Position numbers and translations under genes: made by a program. Shown piece after piece: positions 1-9,653 of a stretch of 64,000 bases of DNA (the first letter of the stretch is position 1; every line of letters begins with the position of its first letter). Below the pieces are notes generated by a model, which was given only the letters and a program-made list of their open reading frames with translations, was not told where the DNA came from and ran no database searches. Source of the stretch: an uncultured Erysipelotrichaceae bacterium (GTDB lineage Bacteria; Bacillota_I; Bacilli_A; Erysipelotrichales; Coprobacillaceae); assembly GCA_900538465.1 (NCBI GenBank), contig UPXV01000007.1, positions 8,756 through 72,755 of the forward strand, in the 5' to 3' direction.

Positions 1-3000
1 TTTGGTATTGTCTCACAAAATCCTGATGACGCTTATACTATGCATACATTTAGTGGTTGGAGCTATGACAATGCCATCTATCAGCCAGCTGATTTGTTAG
101 TAATTTCAAATGATACTGATAAAGTAACTTTAACTTCAAAGTGGAATACGGAATGGAGAATCAATCCACAAGTTAAGACAGAAGCAAAAGAAGAAATATC
201 TGTTTATTCTGTGATTGATGCCAATACAGGAAAAGACTTAACAAAAGTAGATGGCTATGCAGTATCAGTACAATGGCAAATCAATAAAGAAAATGAAAAA
301 GATGAATCTGCATGGAAAGATATATCAGGTGCAAATGAATTGGTATATGAAAGAAAAGTTCAATCAGGTGATACATCAAGCCATTTCAGAGCAAAAATAA
401 GTATTTTAAAACAAACTGAAACAAAAGTGATTAACGAACCTAAAACATTATTAACAGATGCTGTTGTAGGTGTTAACTCATTAACACCGATTACAATTAC
501 TTATGAAGCAAATGGCGGAACAGGAACGATAGCAGATGCTGATGTCAAAAATGGAGCAAACTATAAACCAGAAGAAAACACCTTTACTCCACCAGATGGT
601 AAGGTTTTTGTTGGCTGGAAAGTAAAATTGAATAATGTAACAGCAACAAAAAATGATGGCTCAGCAATCAATACTGATGACATAATTAAGTCTTATAATC
701 CACTTAATATTACGCTTGTTTCTGGACAAGAGAACGGAAGTATCATTTTAATTGCTCAATGGGATACTGAAACAATTATTTATTTAGATAGTACAAATGG
801 TGATGATGCTAATAATGGATTGAGTGTAGATCAAGCAGTTAAGACCATTGACAAAGCATATGATTTGTTGCCGGCAAATGGAACGATAGAAACAAATAAA
901 ATTATATTATGTAGTAATTATTCTTTAACAGGTAAAACAACATTAAAAGAGAAAAATACCACAATCACATCTTTAAATAAAGATTCTAGAGTAACATTGC
1001 AAACAGGTATTATTCAAAATAATAGTTATAGTACTAATGCTTATTTAAAATTTCTAGGTGATATTAAATTTGAAAATATCATATTAAGTTCTAATAGAAC
1101 ATATAATGTACACTATGAAACATCTGCTATCTTTATGAATGGAAATCATTTTATTGCAGGCGACAATGTATCAACTATAAATAAAATTCCTATATATGGA
1201 GGCTCTTATGAAAGAGTGACAATAGATCATACACAAATAGATATTTATAGTGGGGATTGGAGTTACATCTATGGAGGCTCTTATATTGGGACTATTACAA
1301 ATGATACAAATATAAATATTTATGGAGGAAATATTAGTTCTATTTATCAAGGTTGTGGCTATGGTAATACTGGAAGAGAAGGAATTAACGGATATATTAA
1401 TGGATCAACAAATACTTACATTTATGGGGGAAAAATTGGGTTAACAAACGCAATGCGTGGTGGTAAAATCTCTGGAAATAATCATGATTATGGTAATAAA
1501 TTAATAATTTACAATGGTGAAGTGGGTCGGATAACCGGTGGACCAACACAGCCAAATTATGGTGTTGTCGAAAAAAAATCTATAATCATAATATACTCTG
1601 GGTTAATTGAGTCAATAAATGGAGGGGCTGGCGATTCATCTACAACTATTGGACAAAAACAAGGTGTAAGTATTACCTTATATAAAGATGTTCATGTGAC
1701 AGGTAATGTATTAGCAGGTAGTAATGATCATATGACAAGTGCAAACACATCTTTAACATTAGTGGGAGATAAAGAGATATCCATATATGGAGCGACTATA
1801 GATGGAGATATTTATGGAGGATGTAATAGAGGTTCTACAAAAGATGGAAAAGTTAAAATAATGTTTCAAGAAGGTTCTGTTAATAATATCTATGGTGGTG
1901 GAAAAGGAGAAGGTAATGCATCGGCTAAAGTTACAGGAGATATAAATATCTATGTTGGAGAGAGAGGAATTGTTAAAAATAATATTTATGGGGGAGCTGA
2001 TTATAATGGAATAGTAACTGGTAACGTTTATATAACAATGAATGGTAATGCTGCTAATATTTATGGTGGAGGAAATGGCTCTTTAACATCAGTGAACGGT
2101 AATATCAAAGTAGAAATGTTATCAGGTAAAGTCAAAAATATTTATGGTGGTGGTGAATCTGGAAAACTGAATGGAGAATCATCAGTCAATATTACTGGTG
2201 GTGAGATTAACGGTAATATCTTTGGAGGAGGAAATAATGTAGGTGTCACTACATCCAAGATTACAATTGCAGGAACACCAGCCATTACAGGCAATATTTA
2301 TGGTGGAAGCAATGCTTCTGGAACTACTACAACATCAAATGTAAATATAAAAGGAACAGTTAATAATGTTTACGCAGGTGGTAAAGGTGCTAGTACTACT
2401 GTAACAAATGCAAATCTGAATATTGAAGATGGTGCAGATATCAAGGGCAATGCATTTGGTGGTTCTGAAGAAGGCACTGTTACGAATTCAGTAGTTAATC
2501 TGAAAGGTGGTAAAGCAAATAATGTCTTTGGTGGCTCTGATAAAGCAAGCATAACCGGTAGTGTGATAATCAATTCCCAAGCAGGATCAAATGCAGCAAA
2601 TATTTATGCAGGATGTAATGCATCGGGAAGTGTAAAAACTCCTATTTTAAATCTTGCAGGAAAAGCAACCAATGTTTTTGGCGGAGGAAATGCTACTCCG
2701 AATGATACGGAAGATGTTGAAGGAACTTCTACAATCTATGTAACAACTGATGAAGCAAATACAATAACCAATGTCTATGGTGGTGCAAATAATACTGGTA
2801 AAGTATCCTCACCACAAATTAATATTTCAGGTTACGTAGAAAATGTTTATGGAGGAGGTTTAGGTACAAATACCATTACGAATACTCCATCAGTCAATAT
2901 TAAGTCAGGTGGTCATGTTGTTGGAAGTGTATTCGGTGGTGGAGAAGAAGGTACTGTTGCTGGAACTACAGTAACTTTAGAAAATGGTAGTACTGTTAAG

Positions 3001-6000
3001 AATGCATATGCAGGTGGTAATAAAGTGGGTGTCACTGGTACAGTTAAACTGATTACACTTACTGGATCTACAGCGACTTCTATTTATGGTGGTTCAAATA
3101 GTTCAGGAACTGTCACAAAACCTATTTTAGAAATTGCTGGAGATGCTACAAATATATTCGGCGGTGGATATGAAGGTGGTACTAATAGTGGTAATAATAT
3201 AGGAACAATAGTTGTTTCTCCTACGATTACAGTAACAGGTGGAACTATTACTAATTTATATGGTGGTGGTGAAAAAGGTCCAACTGTTAACACGAATACA
3301 ATCATAATTAATGGTGGTACAATTACTAATGTATTTGGTGGAGGTAAGAGTACTTCTTCAAACGAAACTTCCATCAAGTTAGAAAATAATAGTAATGCAA
3401 TTGGTTCATCTGTTACAAATATCTATGGCGGATCAGATGATTCAGGTGTTACTAAGAAATCCAATATAGAAGTCAATGGTATCGTAACAAACGTATATGG
3501 TGGAGGAAAAGGTCAAAATACAAAAGTGACAGAAACCTATATTAAAACATTGACAAATTCTAAAGCAGAATATGTCTATGGTGGTAGTGAAAATGGAACA
3601 GTTGGTAAAGCAACGGCAGTTGTTATGGGACCAGTTGAAAAGAGTATCTATGGTGGTGGATATGGTGCGACCTCAACTATTACAGGTGATACGTGGGTAT
3701 ATGTATCTAATGATGTTAAAGATAGTATTTATGGTGGAGGAAATCAAGGTGGTGTTGAAGGTAACACACATGTTGATATAGCTAAGGGTACGATAGGAAC
3801 GACAGGCAGTGATACAACTGGCAATGTGTTTGGGGGATCTAACCAAGCCAAGGTAAAAGGAAATACACTTGTTCATATTGGAAGTTATGTTGTTGCGACA
3901 CCTGAAGGAGCAGAGCTTCCCAATAAAGCAACAACAGATATTAACATTTTAGGAACTGTCTTTGGTGGAGGAAATACAACTTTAGGTGGTAAAGACTTTG
4001 ATGCTAGTGATCCATATGTTATAGGAAGTGCTACTGTACAAATTGGTGGAAAAGATTATCAATCAGTGAAAATAGGAAAAAGTATTTTTGGTGATGGTAA
4101 TAAATGTGTAACAAATGGCCAAAAAATAATTGATATTACAGATTATACGGCTATTGGTACAGATGCAAATACTTCTATTCAACGTGCTAGTGTATTAACA
4201 ATTAATCATAGTAATGTTGAAGTCATTGGTGAAGTAGACAGTGCTAACCTTGTTACGACTATACCTTATTCTTTAAATCGTATTGATAAGTTAGTATTAA
4301 AAAGCGGTAGCACTTTAAAACTTCGTAAAGGTGTCAATCTATTGATGGGATTTGAAAGTTTAAATGATGATGAGTCATTACAAACGGAAACTCAAGCAAA
4401 AGATGATACAACAGGGAATAAACTGTACATCAGACAAGGTGAACATGTAGAGTTGCGTGTCAATGAAGATGTTAGTAGACCTGGCTATGGAGATATTAAA
4501 GGTTTTGCACAGTTAGGTAGATATGATATAAATGAAGATGGAACAAATAAGCCGATTGATGAAAATTCGCAAGGTGTTTACATTATGGGTAGTCTTTATA
4601 CAAAAGATGAAGATAATAATGTAAGTGGTTTTCTTGTTGCTGATGGTGAATCTTTTGATAATCAGGGCACTTTAATCAAGGGTGAAAAGATAACGCCAAC
4701 AACAAATGGTCAATCATGGAGGAACTGGACACTTGGATCACAGACAAAAATAGTAGAACAAAATCTCATTATTTCAGAAGACCCAGGGGATTCAAAAACT
4801 GCACAGATAGAAGGATGGGATGGAGACGGTTCTATTTATCGTGTGGATCCTCAATCCTTAAAAATTACTGGTGATTCTACCTATACGATTATGAATCCAG
4901 ATGAAATTCAAAAAAATGATGATGAAAATAAAATTGGATTAAGTATTGAAACGGGACAGACTGGATGGTTGGAACAAAATAAAGCTGGATACATTGATAG
5001 TCTTAAAAAGACGATTATTCCATTTAAAACGACAGCTTCTTATTCTACAACAGATAGTCTAGATATGAGATCATTAACAATAACTGGACAATCTCCAATT
5101 ATTTATGTCAAATTGTACAATTCAGATAACATTAACAATGAAAATAAAACAAATACAATCGTTACTTTCAATATTGATAAGATTACAGAACAGCCTGATG
5201 GTTCTGAAATCAAAACGGGGACTATTATTGTTAAGTTGAATATTACAAAAGAAAAGAAAGCTACATATAGTCATGCCTTGATAGGACAAGGAAAAATCTA
5301 TGATCGTGCAATCCAAGAGTACAACTATGATACTGCATCAGAAGTAGGTACAACAGTTTCACAAAAGAGTTCAGTAACTACACAATTTGTTGAAAAAACA
5401 GATGGATCAAATACGATAATCCCTAATAAAATCACATTTACTCAAGGCAAAACAACAACAGCGGTCAATTTACCTGTAGGTACAAAAATTCTAATGATTG
5501 ATCGTAGTCTTGATACACCTATTTATTATCATTATGAGGTCAAATCAGATGTAAACAGTATTTTATTAACTGATTTTATAAAAAATGGAAAAAAAGGAAA
5601 ATATATTGTTCCGACTAACCTAAATAAGATGAACATAATCTTTATTGTCGATTTTGCTTCAACGAGTTCATTTGAGAATTCTGATATTTGTATGTCTTTA
5701 GAAACAACTACAAACAGTTCTAAGAAAGTGCGTTTTGGTGTAACAGGAGAGTCTAGAAAATATGATATGAATTTGATTCAAGAAAATGGTCATGCAACAA
5801 ACGTACCATCTTATCGAATGAATGGTTCATTTGGATTAACTGTTAATACAACAGTTCAATCAGGAGCTACAACGACTGATACAACTGGTAGTGATAAACA
5901 GATGGCTGCTAAAGTCCAATTAAGAATGATGAATACTACAACAGGTGCAATTTTACCAATTCCTGCTGGATGGCAGATACAAAGTAATGGTACACGATAT

Positions 6001-6621
6001 TCCACAAGTGGGGATAGTGCAACAGTTGTACTTGCAAATTCCTTAACGGCAGCTCGATCAGATATTTATGTTATTATGAGTAATATGGGGAATATTCCAT
6101 CGGGTAATTATAAACTTGAGATTAGTCTTGTTGGCGGACCAATGGCAAACTACCCAACGGATACATTAAGTCAAAATATTGCTAATTATAAGTTTGAACT
6201 ATTAGATGATCGTTATTCAATTCAATCAACAATCACGGATGATACGAAAAAGATTATTTCTAAAAGTGATACAGAAAAAAATCAAACATATACCTTACTA
6301 CGTACAAGTGATTTTAAATCAGATACATCAACAATTAAGACGAAACTGACACTATGGAAAAAGGATGGAAGTCAGCAATATCAGCAAATAAAAATTGATG
6401 AATATTTGAGTGTAGATGGCATGAATCCAGATACAAGTAACAATTGTATTTATATTCCTTGGAAAATCATGAGTACACTTAATGTGAAGTTAAAAGAGAA
6501 TATAGATGTAGGAACATATCAGTTGCGATATACAATTGAACAAACAACAAATGGTAGCTCAGGGGCTAAAACTATAGAATTGACAACTGATAAAAACACC
6601 TTTATTATCACAGACGATTAA
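1..6621 (+). CDS. Giant beta-helix surface adhesin, 5' end outside window
   Basis: The frame is open from base 1, so the true start and any signal peptide lie to the left; 2206 codons are visible. The beginning holds InlB-type B-repeat pieces (FSGW near the edge; ITYEANGGTG with a later VGWK) and an Ig-like stretch. About residue 260 a pectate-lyase-like segment begins (YLDSTNGDDANNG). Roughly residues 390-1360 are degenerate short repeats built on NIYGGG/NVFGGG followed by a turn and a TxVNIxG strand, as in parallel beta-helix adhesins. The C-terminal 800 residues are non-repetitive, beta-rich and Thr/Asn-rich. No LPXTG motif, membrane segment or positively charged tail ends the protein, so attachment to the cell is unexplained. 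Function as an adhesin is inferred from architecture. Confidence 0.85.
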   Translation, partial: FGIVSQNPDDAYTMHTFSGWSYDNAIYQPADLLVISNDTDKVTLTSKWNTEWRINPQVKTEAKEEISVYSVIDANTGKDLTKVDGYAVSVQWQINKENEKDESAWKDISGANELVYERKVQSGDTSSHFRAKISILKQTETKVINEPKTLLTDAVVGVNSLTPITITYEANGGTGTIADADVKNGANYKPEENTFTPPDGKVFVGWKVKLNNVTATKNDGSAINTDDIIKSYNPLNITLVSGQENGSIILIAQWDTETIIYLDSTNGDDANNGLSVDQAVKTIDKAYDLLPANGTIETNKIILCSNYSLTGKTTLKEKNTTITSLNKDSRVTLQTGIIQNNSYSTNAYLKFLGDIKFENIILSSNRTYNVHYETSAIFMNGNHFIAGDNVSTINKIPIYGGSYERVTIDHTQIDIYSGDWSYIYGGSYIGTITNDTNINIYGGNISSIYQGCGYGNTGREGINGYINGSTNTYIYGGKIGLTNAMRGGKISGNNHDYGNKLIIYNGEVGRITGGPTQPNYGVVEKKSIIIIYSGLIESINGGAGDSSTTIGQKQGVSITLYKDVHVTGNVLAGSNDHMTSANTSLTLVGDKEISIYGATIDGDIYGGCNRGSTKDGKVKIMFQEGSVNNIYGGGKGEGNASAKVTGDINIYVGERGIVKNNIYGGADYNGIVTGNVYITMNGNAANIYGGGNGSLTSVNGNIKVEMLSGKVKNIYGGGESGKLNGESSVNITGGEINGNIFGGGNNVGVTTSKITIAGTPAITGNIYGGSNASGTTTTSNVNIKGTVNNVYAGGKGASTTVTNANLNIEDGADIKGNAFGGSEEGTVTNSVVNLKGGKANNVFGGSDKASITGSVIINSQAGSNAANIYAGCNASGSVKTPILNLAGKATNVFGGGNATPNDTEDVEGTSTIYVTTDEANTITNVYGGANNTGKVSSPQINISGYVENVYGGGLGTNTITNTPSVNIKSGGHVVGSVFGGGEEGTVAGTTVTLENGSTVKNAYAGGNKVGVTGTVKLITLTGSTATSIYGGSNSSGTVTKPILEIAGDATNIFGGGYEGGTNSGNNIGTIVVSPTITVTGGTITNLYGGGEKGPTVNTNTIIINGGTITNVFGGGKSTSSNETSIKLENNSNAIGSSVTNIYGGSDDSGVTKKSNIEVNGIVTNVYGGGKGQNTKVTETYIKTLTNSKAEYVYGGSENGTVGKATAVVMGPVEKSIYGGGYGATSTITGDTWVYVSNDVKDSIYGGGNQGGVEGNTHVDIAKGTIGTTGSDTTGNVFGGSNQAKVKGNTLVHIGSYVVATPEGAELPNKATTDINILGTVFGGGNTTLGGKDFDASDPYVIGSATVQIGGKDYQSVKIGKSIFGDGNKCVTNGQKIIDITDYTAIGTDANTSIQRASVLTINHSNVEVIGEVDSANLVTTIPYSLNRIDKLVLKSGSTLKLRKGVNLLMGFESLNDDESLQTETQAKDDTTGNKLYIRQGEHVELRVNEDVSRPGYGDIKGFAQLGRYDINEDGTNKPIDENSQGVYIMGSLYTKDEDNNVSGFLVADGESFDNQGTLIKGEKITPTTNGQSWRNWTLGSQTKIVEQNLIISEDPGDSKTAQIEGWDGDGSIYRVDPQSLKITGDSTYTIMNPDEIQKNDDENKIGLSIETGQTGWLEQNKAGYIDSLKKTIIPFKTTASYSTTDSLDMRSLTITGQSPIIYVKLYNSDNINNENKTNTIVTFNIDKITEQPDGSEIKTGTIIVKLNITKEKKATYSHALIGQGKIYDRAIQEYNYDTASEVGTTVSQKSSVTTQFVEKTDGSNTIIPNKITFTQGKTTTAVNLPVGTKILMIDRSLDTPIYYHYEVKSDVNSILLTDFIKNGKKGKYIVPTNLNKMNIIFIVDFASTSSFENSDICMSLETTTNSSKKVRFGVTGESRKYDMNLIQENGHATNVPSYRMNGSFGLTVNTTVQSGATTTDTTGSDKQMAAKVQLRMMNTTTGAILPIPAGWQIQSNGTRYSTSGDSATVVLANSLTAARSDIYVIMSNMGNIPSGNYKLEISLVGGPMANYPTDTLSQNIANYKFELLDDRYSIQSTITDDTKKIISKSDTEKNQTYTLLRTSDFKSDTSTIKTKLTLWKKDGSQQYQQIKIDEYLSVDGMNPDTSNNCIYIPWKIMSTLNVKLKENIDVGTYQLRYTIEQTTNGSSGAKTIELTTDKNTFIITDD

Positions 6622-6641
6622 AAAGGTATTGAAATAAAGAC

Positions 6642-6688
6642 AAGCATTTAGATAACAAATTGAGTTTATCTGAGTGCTTTTTTTTAAA
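6642..6688 (+). terminator. Intrinsic terminator of the adhesin gene
   Basis: A 14-bp stem (6642-6655 with 6666-6679, two G-U pairs) with a 10-nt loop runs straight into a T-run, 20 bases after the adhesin stop codon. Confidence 0.85.
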
Positions 6689-6780
6689 TGTGATGATGAA
6701 TGAGAATTAAGATTTGTTTTACGAATCATAAACAAATTAAATAAACATACATTGATTATAACAGGAGATGATATATTATC

Positions 6781-7041
6781 ATGTATGATTTAGATATGTT
6801 AAGCAAGACTGATCTCACAACAATATGTAAGGAAGATTTAAAAGATATTTCACAAATTAAAATAGATACTTCATTACCTCTTATACAAAGAAAGACCATG
6901 TTTTTATCAGAAATAAAAAATCCTTATTGTTTTTTGATAGGAAAAAGTGCTGTGAAAATTGAATTTCAAGATGAAGGAGAATCATTACAAAATCTATTGA
7001 AAAAACATTTTATTGAACAAAGAAAACAGATATTAGATTAA
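6781..7041 (+). CDS. Small DUF6870-like protein paired with recombinase
   Basis: An 86-residue cytoplasmic protein with no membrane segment. The pattern of an N-terminal acidic segment, then IDTSLPLIQRK, then the central IKNPYCFLIGKSAVKIEF block matches the small conserved proteins (DUF6870-type) commonly encoded directly upstream of large serine recombinases in Firmicutes. The biochemical role of that family is not known to me. A ribosome site (AGGAGATGA) lies 11-14 bases upstream. Its stop is 26 bases before the recombinase start, so the two are probably co-transcribed and may form one recombination module. The family assignment is from memory of the motif, not a search. Confidence 0.7.
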   Translation: MYDLDMLSKTDLTTICKEDLKDISQIKIDTSLPLIQRKTMFLSEIKNPYCFLIGKSAVKIEFQDEGESLQNLLKKHFIEQRKQILD

Positions 7042-7067
7042 TTTAATTAATTATTAAGAGGTTAATA

Positions 7068-8717
7068 ATGAAAGATAAAAAAAGAATAACAAGAAAAAAG
7101 TTTTTCTATTGTGAATATCTAAGAAAATCGACTGAGGAAGAAGATAGTCGGAGTATTGGAAATCAAAAAAGTGTATTAGATGGTCTTATAGAAAAAATTA
7201 TTACTGAGGATCCTTATAATGATTATATTGAAGTTGGAATATTTAAGGATGAGGATTATACAGGTACAGATTCCAATAGACCAGATTTTAAAAAGGTTTT
7301 ACAATTGATGGGACAAGGAAAGATTAATATGATTCTTGTTACTGATTTGTCTAGATTATCAAGAAACATAGCAGAATCTATTCATTATATTCAAAGTTAT
7401 TTTGTTATGATGGATATACGGTTTGTATCATATCAATTACCTGAATTAGACAGTTATTTAAATCCTGATAAAATATATTCTTTAGAGATTCCAATGCAAT
7501 CTATGATGAATGAAAATCATTGTGCAGAAACATCAATGAAAGTCAGAAGAACACAAAATCGTTTACGAGAAGAAGGTAAATTTATTGGGGCATTTGCTGC
7601 ATATGGTTGGAAAAAAGATCCTAACGATAGACATAAATTACTTTTAGATGATGAACCCTATAAAGTGATGCATTTAATGAAAGATTTGTTATTTCATTAT
7701 AACAGTGGTCGTGCAATAGCAAGATTTTTAAATGAAAAAGGAATATTAAGTCCAGCTGGTTATAAAAAGAAAAATGGATATAAACATAATTCTATTGATA
7801 AAAATATAACAGGAGATTTTTTATGGTCAGGTGCGATGGTTAGGAAATTATTAGCTCGTCCAGAAAATATAGGAACTTTAATTCAAGGTCGACAGAGAGT
7901 GAAGAGCTATAAAGTTCATACAAGAATAAAAGTACCAGAAGAAGAGTGGTTTGTGACACCAAATGGAATACCAGCGATTTTTACAGTTGAAGAACAAAAG
8001 AAAATCAATCAATTATTAGCAATGAATTTTAGAAAATTAGATAAAAATGATAGAAAAGGAAACCCCTATTTATTTTCAGGATTTCTGCGATGCCCTAAAT
8101 GTGGACGTGCAATGAATCGAAAGTGTTTAAAAAAAGAAGAATATGCATATTATATTTGTAGTAGTTATAAAAACTATGGAACATGTAGTAAACATTCCAT
8201 TCGTGAAGATGAATTAATCAAAATTGTTTCTACAGTAATTCAACAACAAATAGATATAGCTGTTAATATCAATGAATTAATTCAAGCCATTCAAAATACA
8301 CCAGCTATTAAGAAAAAAACATTTAATTTCCAAGAACAAAAAGAAAAACAAGAAAAAAAATTATCCAAAATCATTCATTATAAAAAAGATCTTTATCAAG
8401 ATTTTAAAGATGAATTCATTTCTAAAAATGAATATCTCAGTTTAAAAAAAGAGTACTCCAAACAAGAAGAACATATCCAAAATAGCATTAAAAATTTAGA
8501 AAAAGAAATATCTCATACAAAACAAGATATAAATCAAAAAAATATATATTTAGAAAAATTTATTAAACACAAAGGATTTGATCAATTAAGTCGTGAAATA
8601 CTTGTGGACTTCATTAAACAAATATATGTATATGAAAATAAAAACATAAAAATAGAATTTTTATTTGAAGATGAATATAAAAAACTCATTGCTTTGATAA
8701 AACAAGAAAAACAATGA
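7068..8717 (+). CDS. Large serine recombinase (site-specific integrase/invertase)
   Basis: 549 residues, normal length for the large serine recombinases. The N-terminal resolvase domain carries the catalytic Ser in YLRKS (Ser21), followed by the SIGNQ segment and DLSRLSRN. The central recombinase domain spans roughly residues 190-330. A zinc-ribbon-like domain has Cys342, Cys345, Cys364 and Cys373. A long charged coiled coil follows at about 420-490. Known members integrate phages and transposons, or invert promoters. Only the DUF6870-like gene accompanies it here; there are no phage structural or transfer genes, so it is either a relic of a mobile element or a local switch. The start ATG follows a GAGG ribosome site. 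It ends 28 bases short of the stop codon of the convergent collagen-like gene. Confidence 0.93.
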   Translation: MKDKKRITRKKFFYCEYLRKSTEEEDSRSIGNQKSVLDGLIEKIITEDPYNDYIEVGIFKDEDYTGTDSNRPDFKKVLQLMGQGKINMILVTDLSRLSRNIAESIHYIQSYFVMMDIRFVSYQLPELDSYLNPDKIYSLEIPMQSMMNENHCAETSMKVRRTQNRLREEGKFIGAFAAYGWKKDPNDRHKLLLDDEPYKVMHLMKDLLFHYNSGRAIARFLNEKGILSPAGYKKKNGYKHNSIDKNITGDFLWSGAMVRKLLARPENIGTLIQGRQRVKSYKVHTRIKVPEEEWFVTPNGIPAIFTVEEQKKINQLLAMNFRKLDKNDRKGNPYLFSGFLRCPKCGRAMNRKCLKKEEYAYYICSSYKNYGTCSKHSIREDELIKIVSTVIQQQIDIAVNINELIQAIQNTPAIKKKTFNFQEQKEKQEKKLSKIIHYKKDLYQDFKDEFISKNEYLSLKKEYSKQEEHIQNSIKNLEKEISHTKQDINQKNIYLEKFIKHKGFDQLSREILVDFIKQIYVYENKNIKIEFLFEDEYKKLIALIKQEKQ

Positions 8718-8745
8718 GATTATATTGTGTATCAATTTGTCCTAA

Positions 8746-9486
8746 TTAAAAACAAGACGTAGGTCCAGTTGCCCCTGTGGCACCAGTTGGTCCAGTAATT
8801 CCATTAGCTCCAGTTGCACCTGTTGCTCCAGTAGGACCTGTAATACCAATACCAGTAGGTCCAATTGGTCCAGTGGCTCCAGTTAAACCAGTTGCTCCGG
8901 TAGGTCCTGTGATTCCATTGGCACCTGTTGGTCCTGTAGGTCCGATAGGTCCTGTCGCACCCGTTGCTCCAGTTGCACCTGTTGAACCTGTCACACCATT
9001 AGCACCTGTAGGACCAGTTGCTCCAATAAGTCCATTAGCACCCGTAGGTCCTGTGTTCCCTGTTGCCCCTGTAGGACCAGTGACTCCATTTGCACCTGTA
9101 GGTCCAGTATTACCAGTTGCCCCAGTAGGACCAGTGACACCTGCTAAACCAGTTGCACCTGTTGAACCAGTCGCACCTGTAGGCCCTGGGAAACCTTGAG
9201 GTCCCGTTGCTCCTGTTGCTCCTGTGGCTCCAGTGTTACCTGGAATTCCTTGAGGTCCCATTGGTCCAGTCGCTCCAGTAGGTCCTGGGAATCCTTGTGG
9301 ACCTGTGGCTCCAGTAGGACCCATTGGCCCAGTAGGTCCAGTTGCGCAATTAATAATAATTGGTGGACAACAACGACTTCCTGGATACCACATGCATCCA
9401 TTGTTTTGGATAACTTCCTCATAGTCGCAACGACAACAATGATTTTGACAATCTGTATGACACATATTTTCAAAAAAGTTATTCAT
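8746..9486 (-). CDS. Collagen-like spore-surface protein without C-terminal domain
   Basis: 246 residues. The first 47 are rich in Cys and His and end in CCPPIIINC; everything after is Gly-Pro-Thr / Gly-Ala-Thr collagen triplets, closing abruptly with GPTSCF. Such GXX proteins (BclA type) form trimeric filaments on the exosporium or spore coat, usually with a C-terminal globular trimerisation domain. That domain is absent here. An AAAGGAGGTGA ribosome site is 6-8 bases upstream of the start. The paralogue at 10957-11514 shares the N-terminal CCPP-IINC motif but keeps a globular end. Spore location is inferred from the family and not shown by the sequence. The long open frames on the opposite strand are shadows of the repeat. 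Confidence 0.88.
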   Translation of the reverse strand: MNNFFENMCHTDCQNHCCRCDYEEVIQNNGCMWYPGSRCCPPIIINCATGPTGPMGPTGATGPQGFPGPTGATGPMGPQGIPGNTGATGATGATGPQGFPGPTGATGSTGATGLAGVTGPTGATGNTGPTGANGVTGPTGATGNTGPTGANGLIGATGPTGANGVTGSTGATGATGATGPIGPTGPTGANGITGPTGATGLTGATGPIGPTGIGITGPTGATGATGANGITGPTGATGATGPTSCF

Positions 9487-9653
9487 TTTTTCACCTCCTT
9501 TCCTTAACCTACTTTAATATATGTCTAAAGATTGTTAAGGATTGTGGAGATATACCTTGTTTATAAGAAAAAATATATTTTTTGAAATGTTTCTATGCTT
9601 TGGGATTTACAAATGTTATAATGAAAAAAATAAGATAACAGGGGAAATATTTC

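Noticed and set aside
3084..3377. Proline-rich minus-strand frame inside the adhesin
   Set aside because: A shadow of the Gly-Gly repeat codons on the other strand, with no start signals.
1170..4100. Tandem DNA repeats or CRISPR-like array in the adhesin
   Set aside because: The periodicity is in the protein (NIYGGG units of variable length); the DNA units differ and no constant repeat/spacer pattern exists.
6781..8717. Prophage or integrative element around the serine recombinase
   Set aside because: No phage structural, replication, transfer or cargo genes, and no att-like direct repeats could be recognised on the flanks.
8777..9199. Long open frame on the plus strand rich in Pro, Val and Ala (VGPVAPV repeats)
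   Set aside because: It is the reverse complement of the collagen GPT/GAT repeats, an automatic result of the triplet composition, and has no ribosome site.
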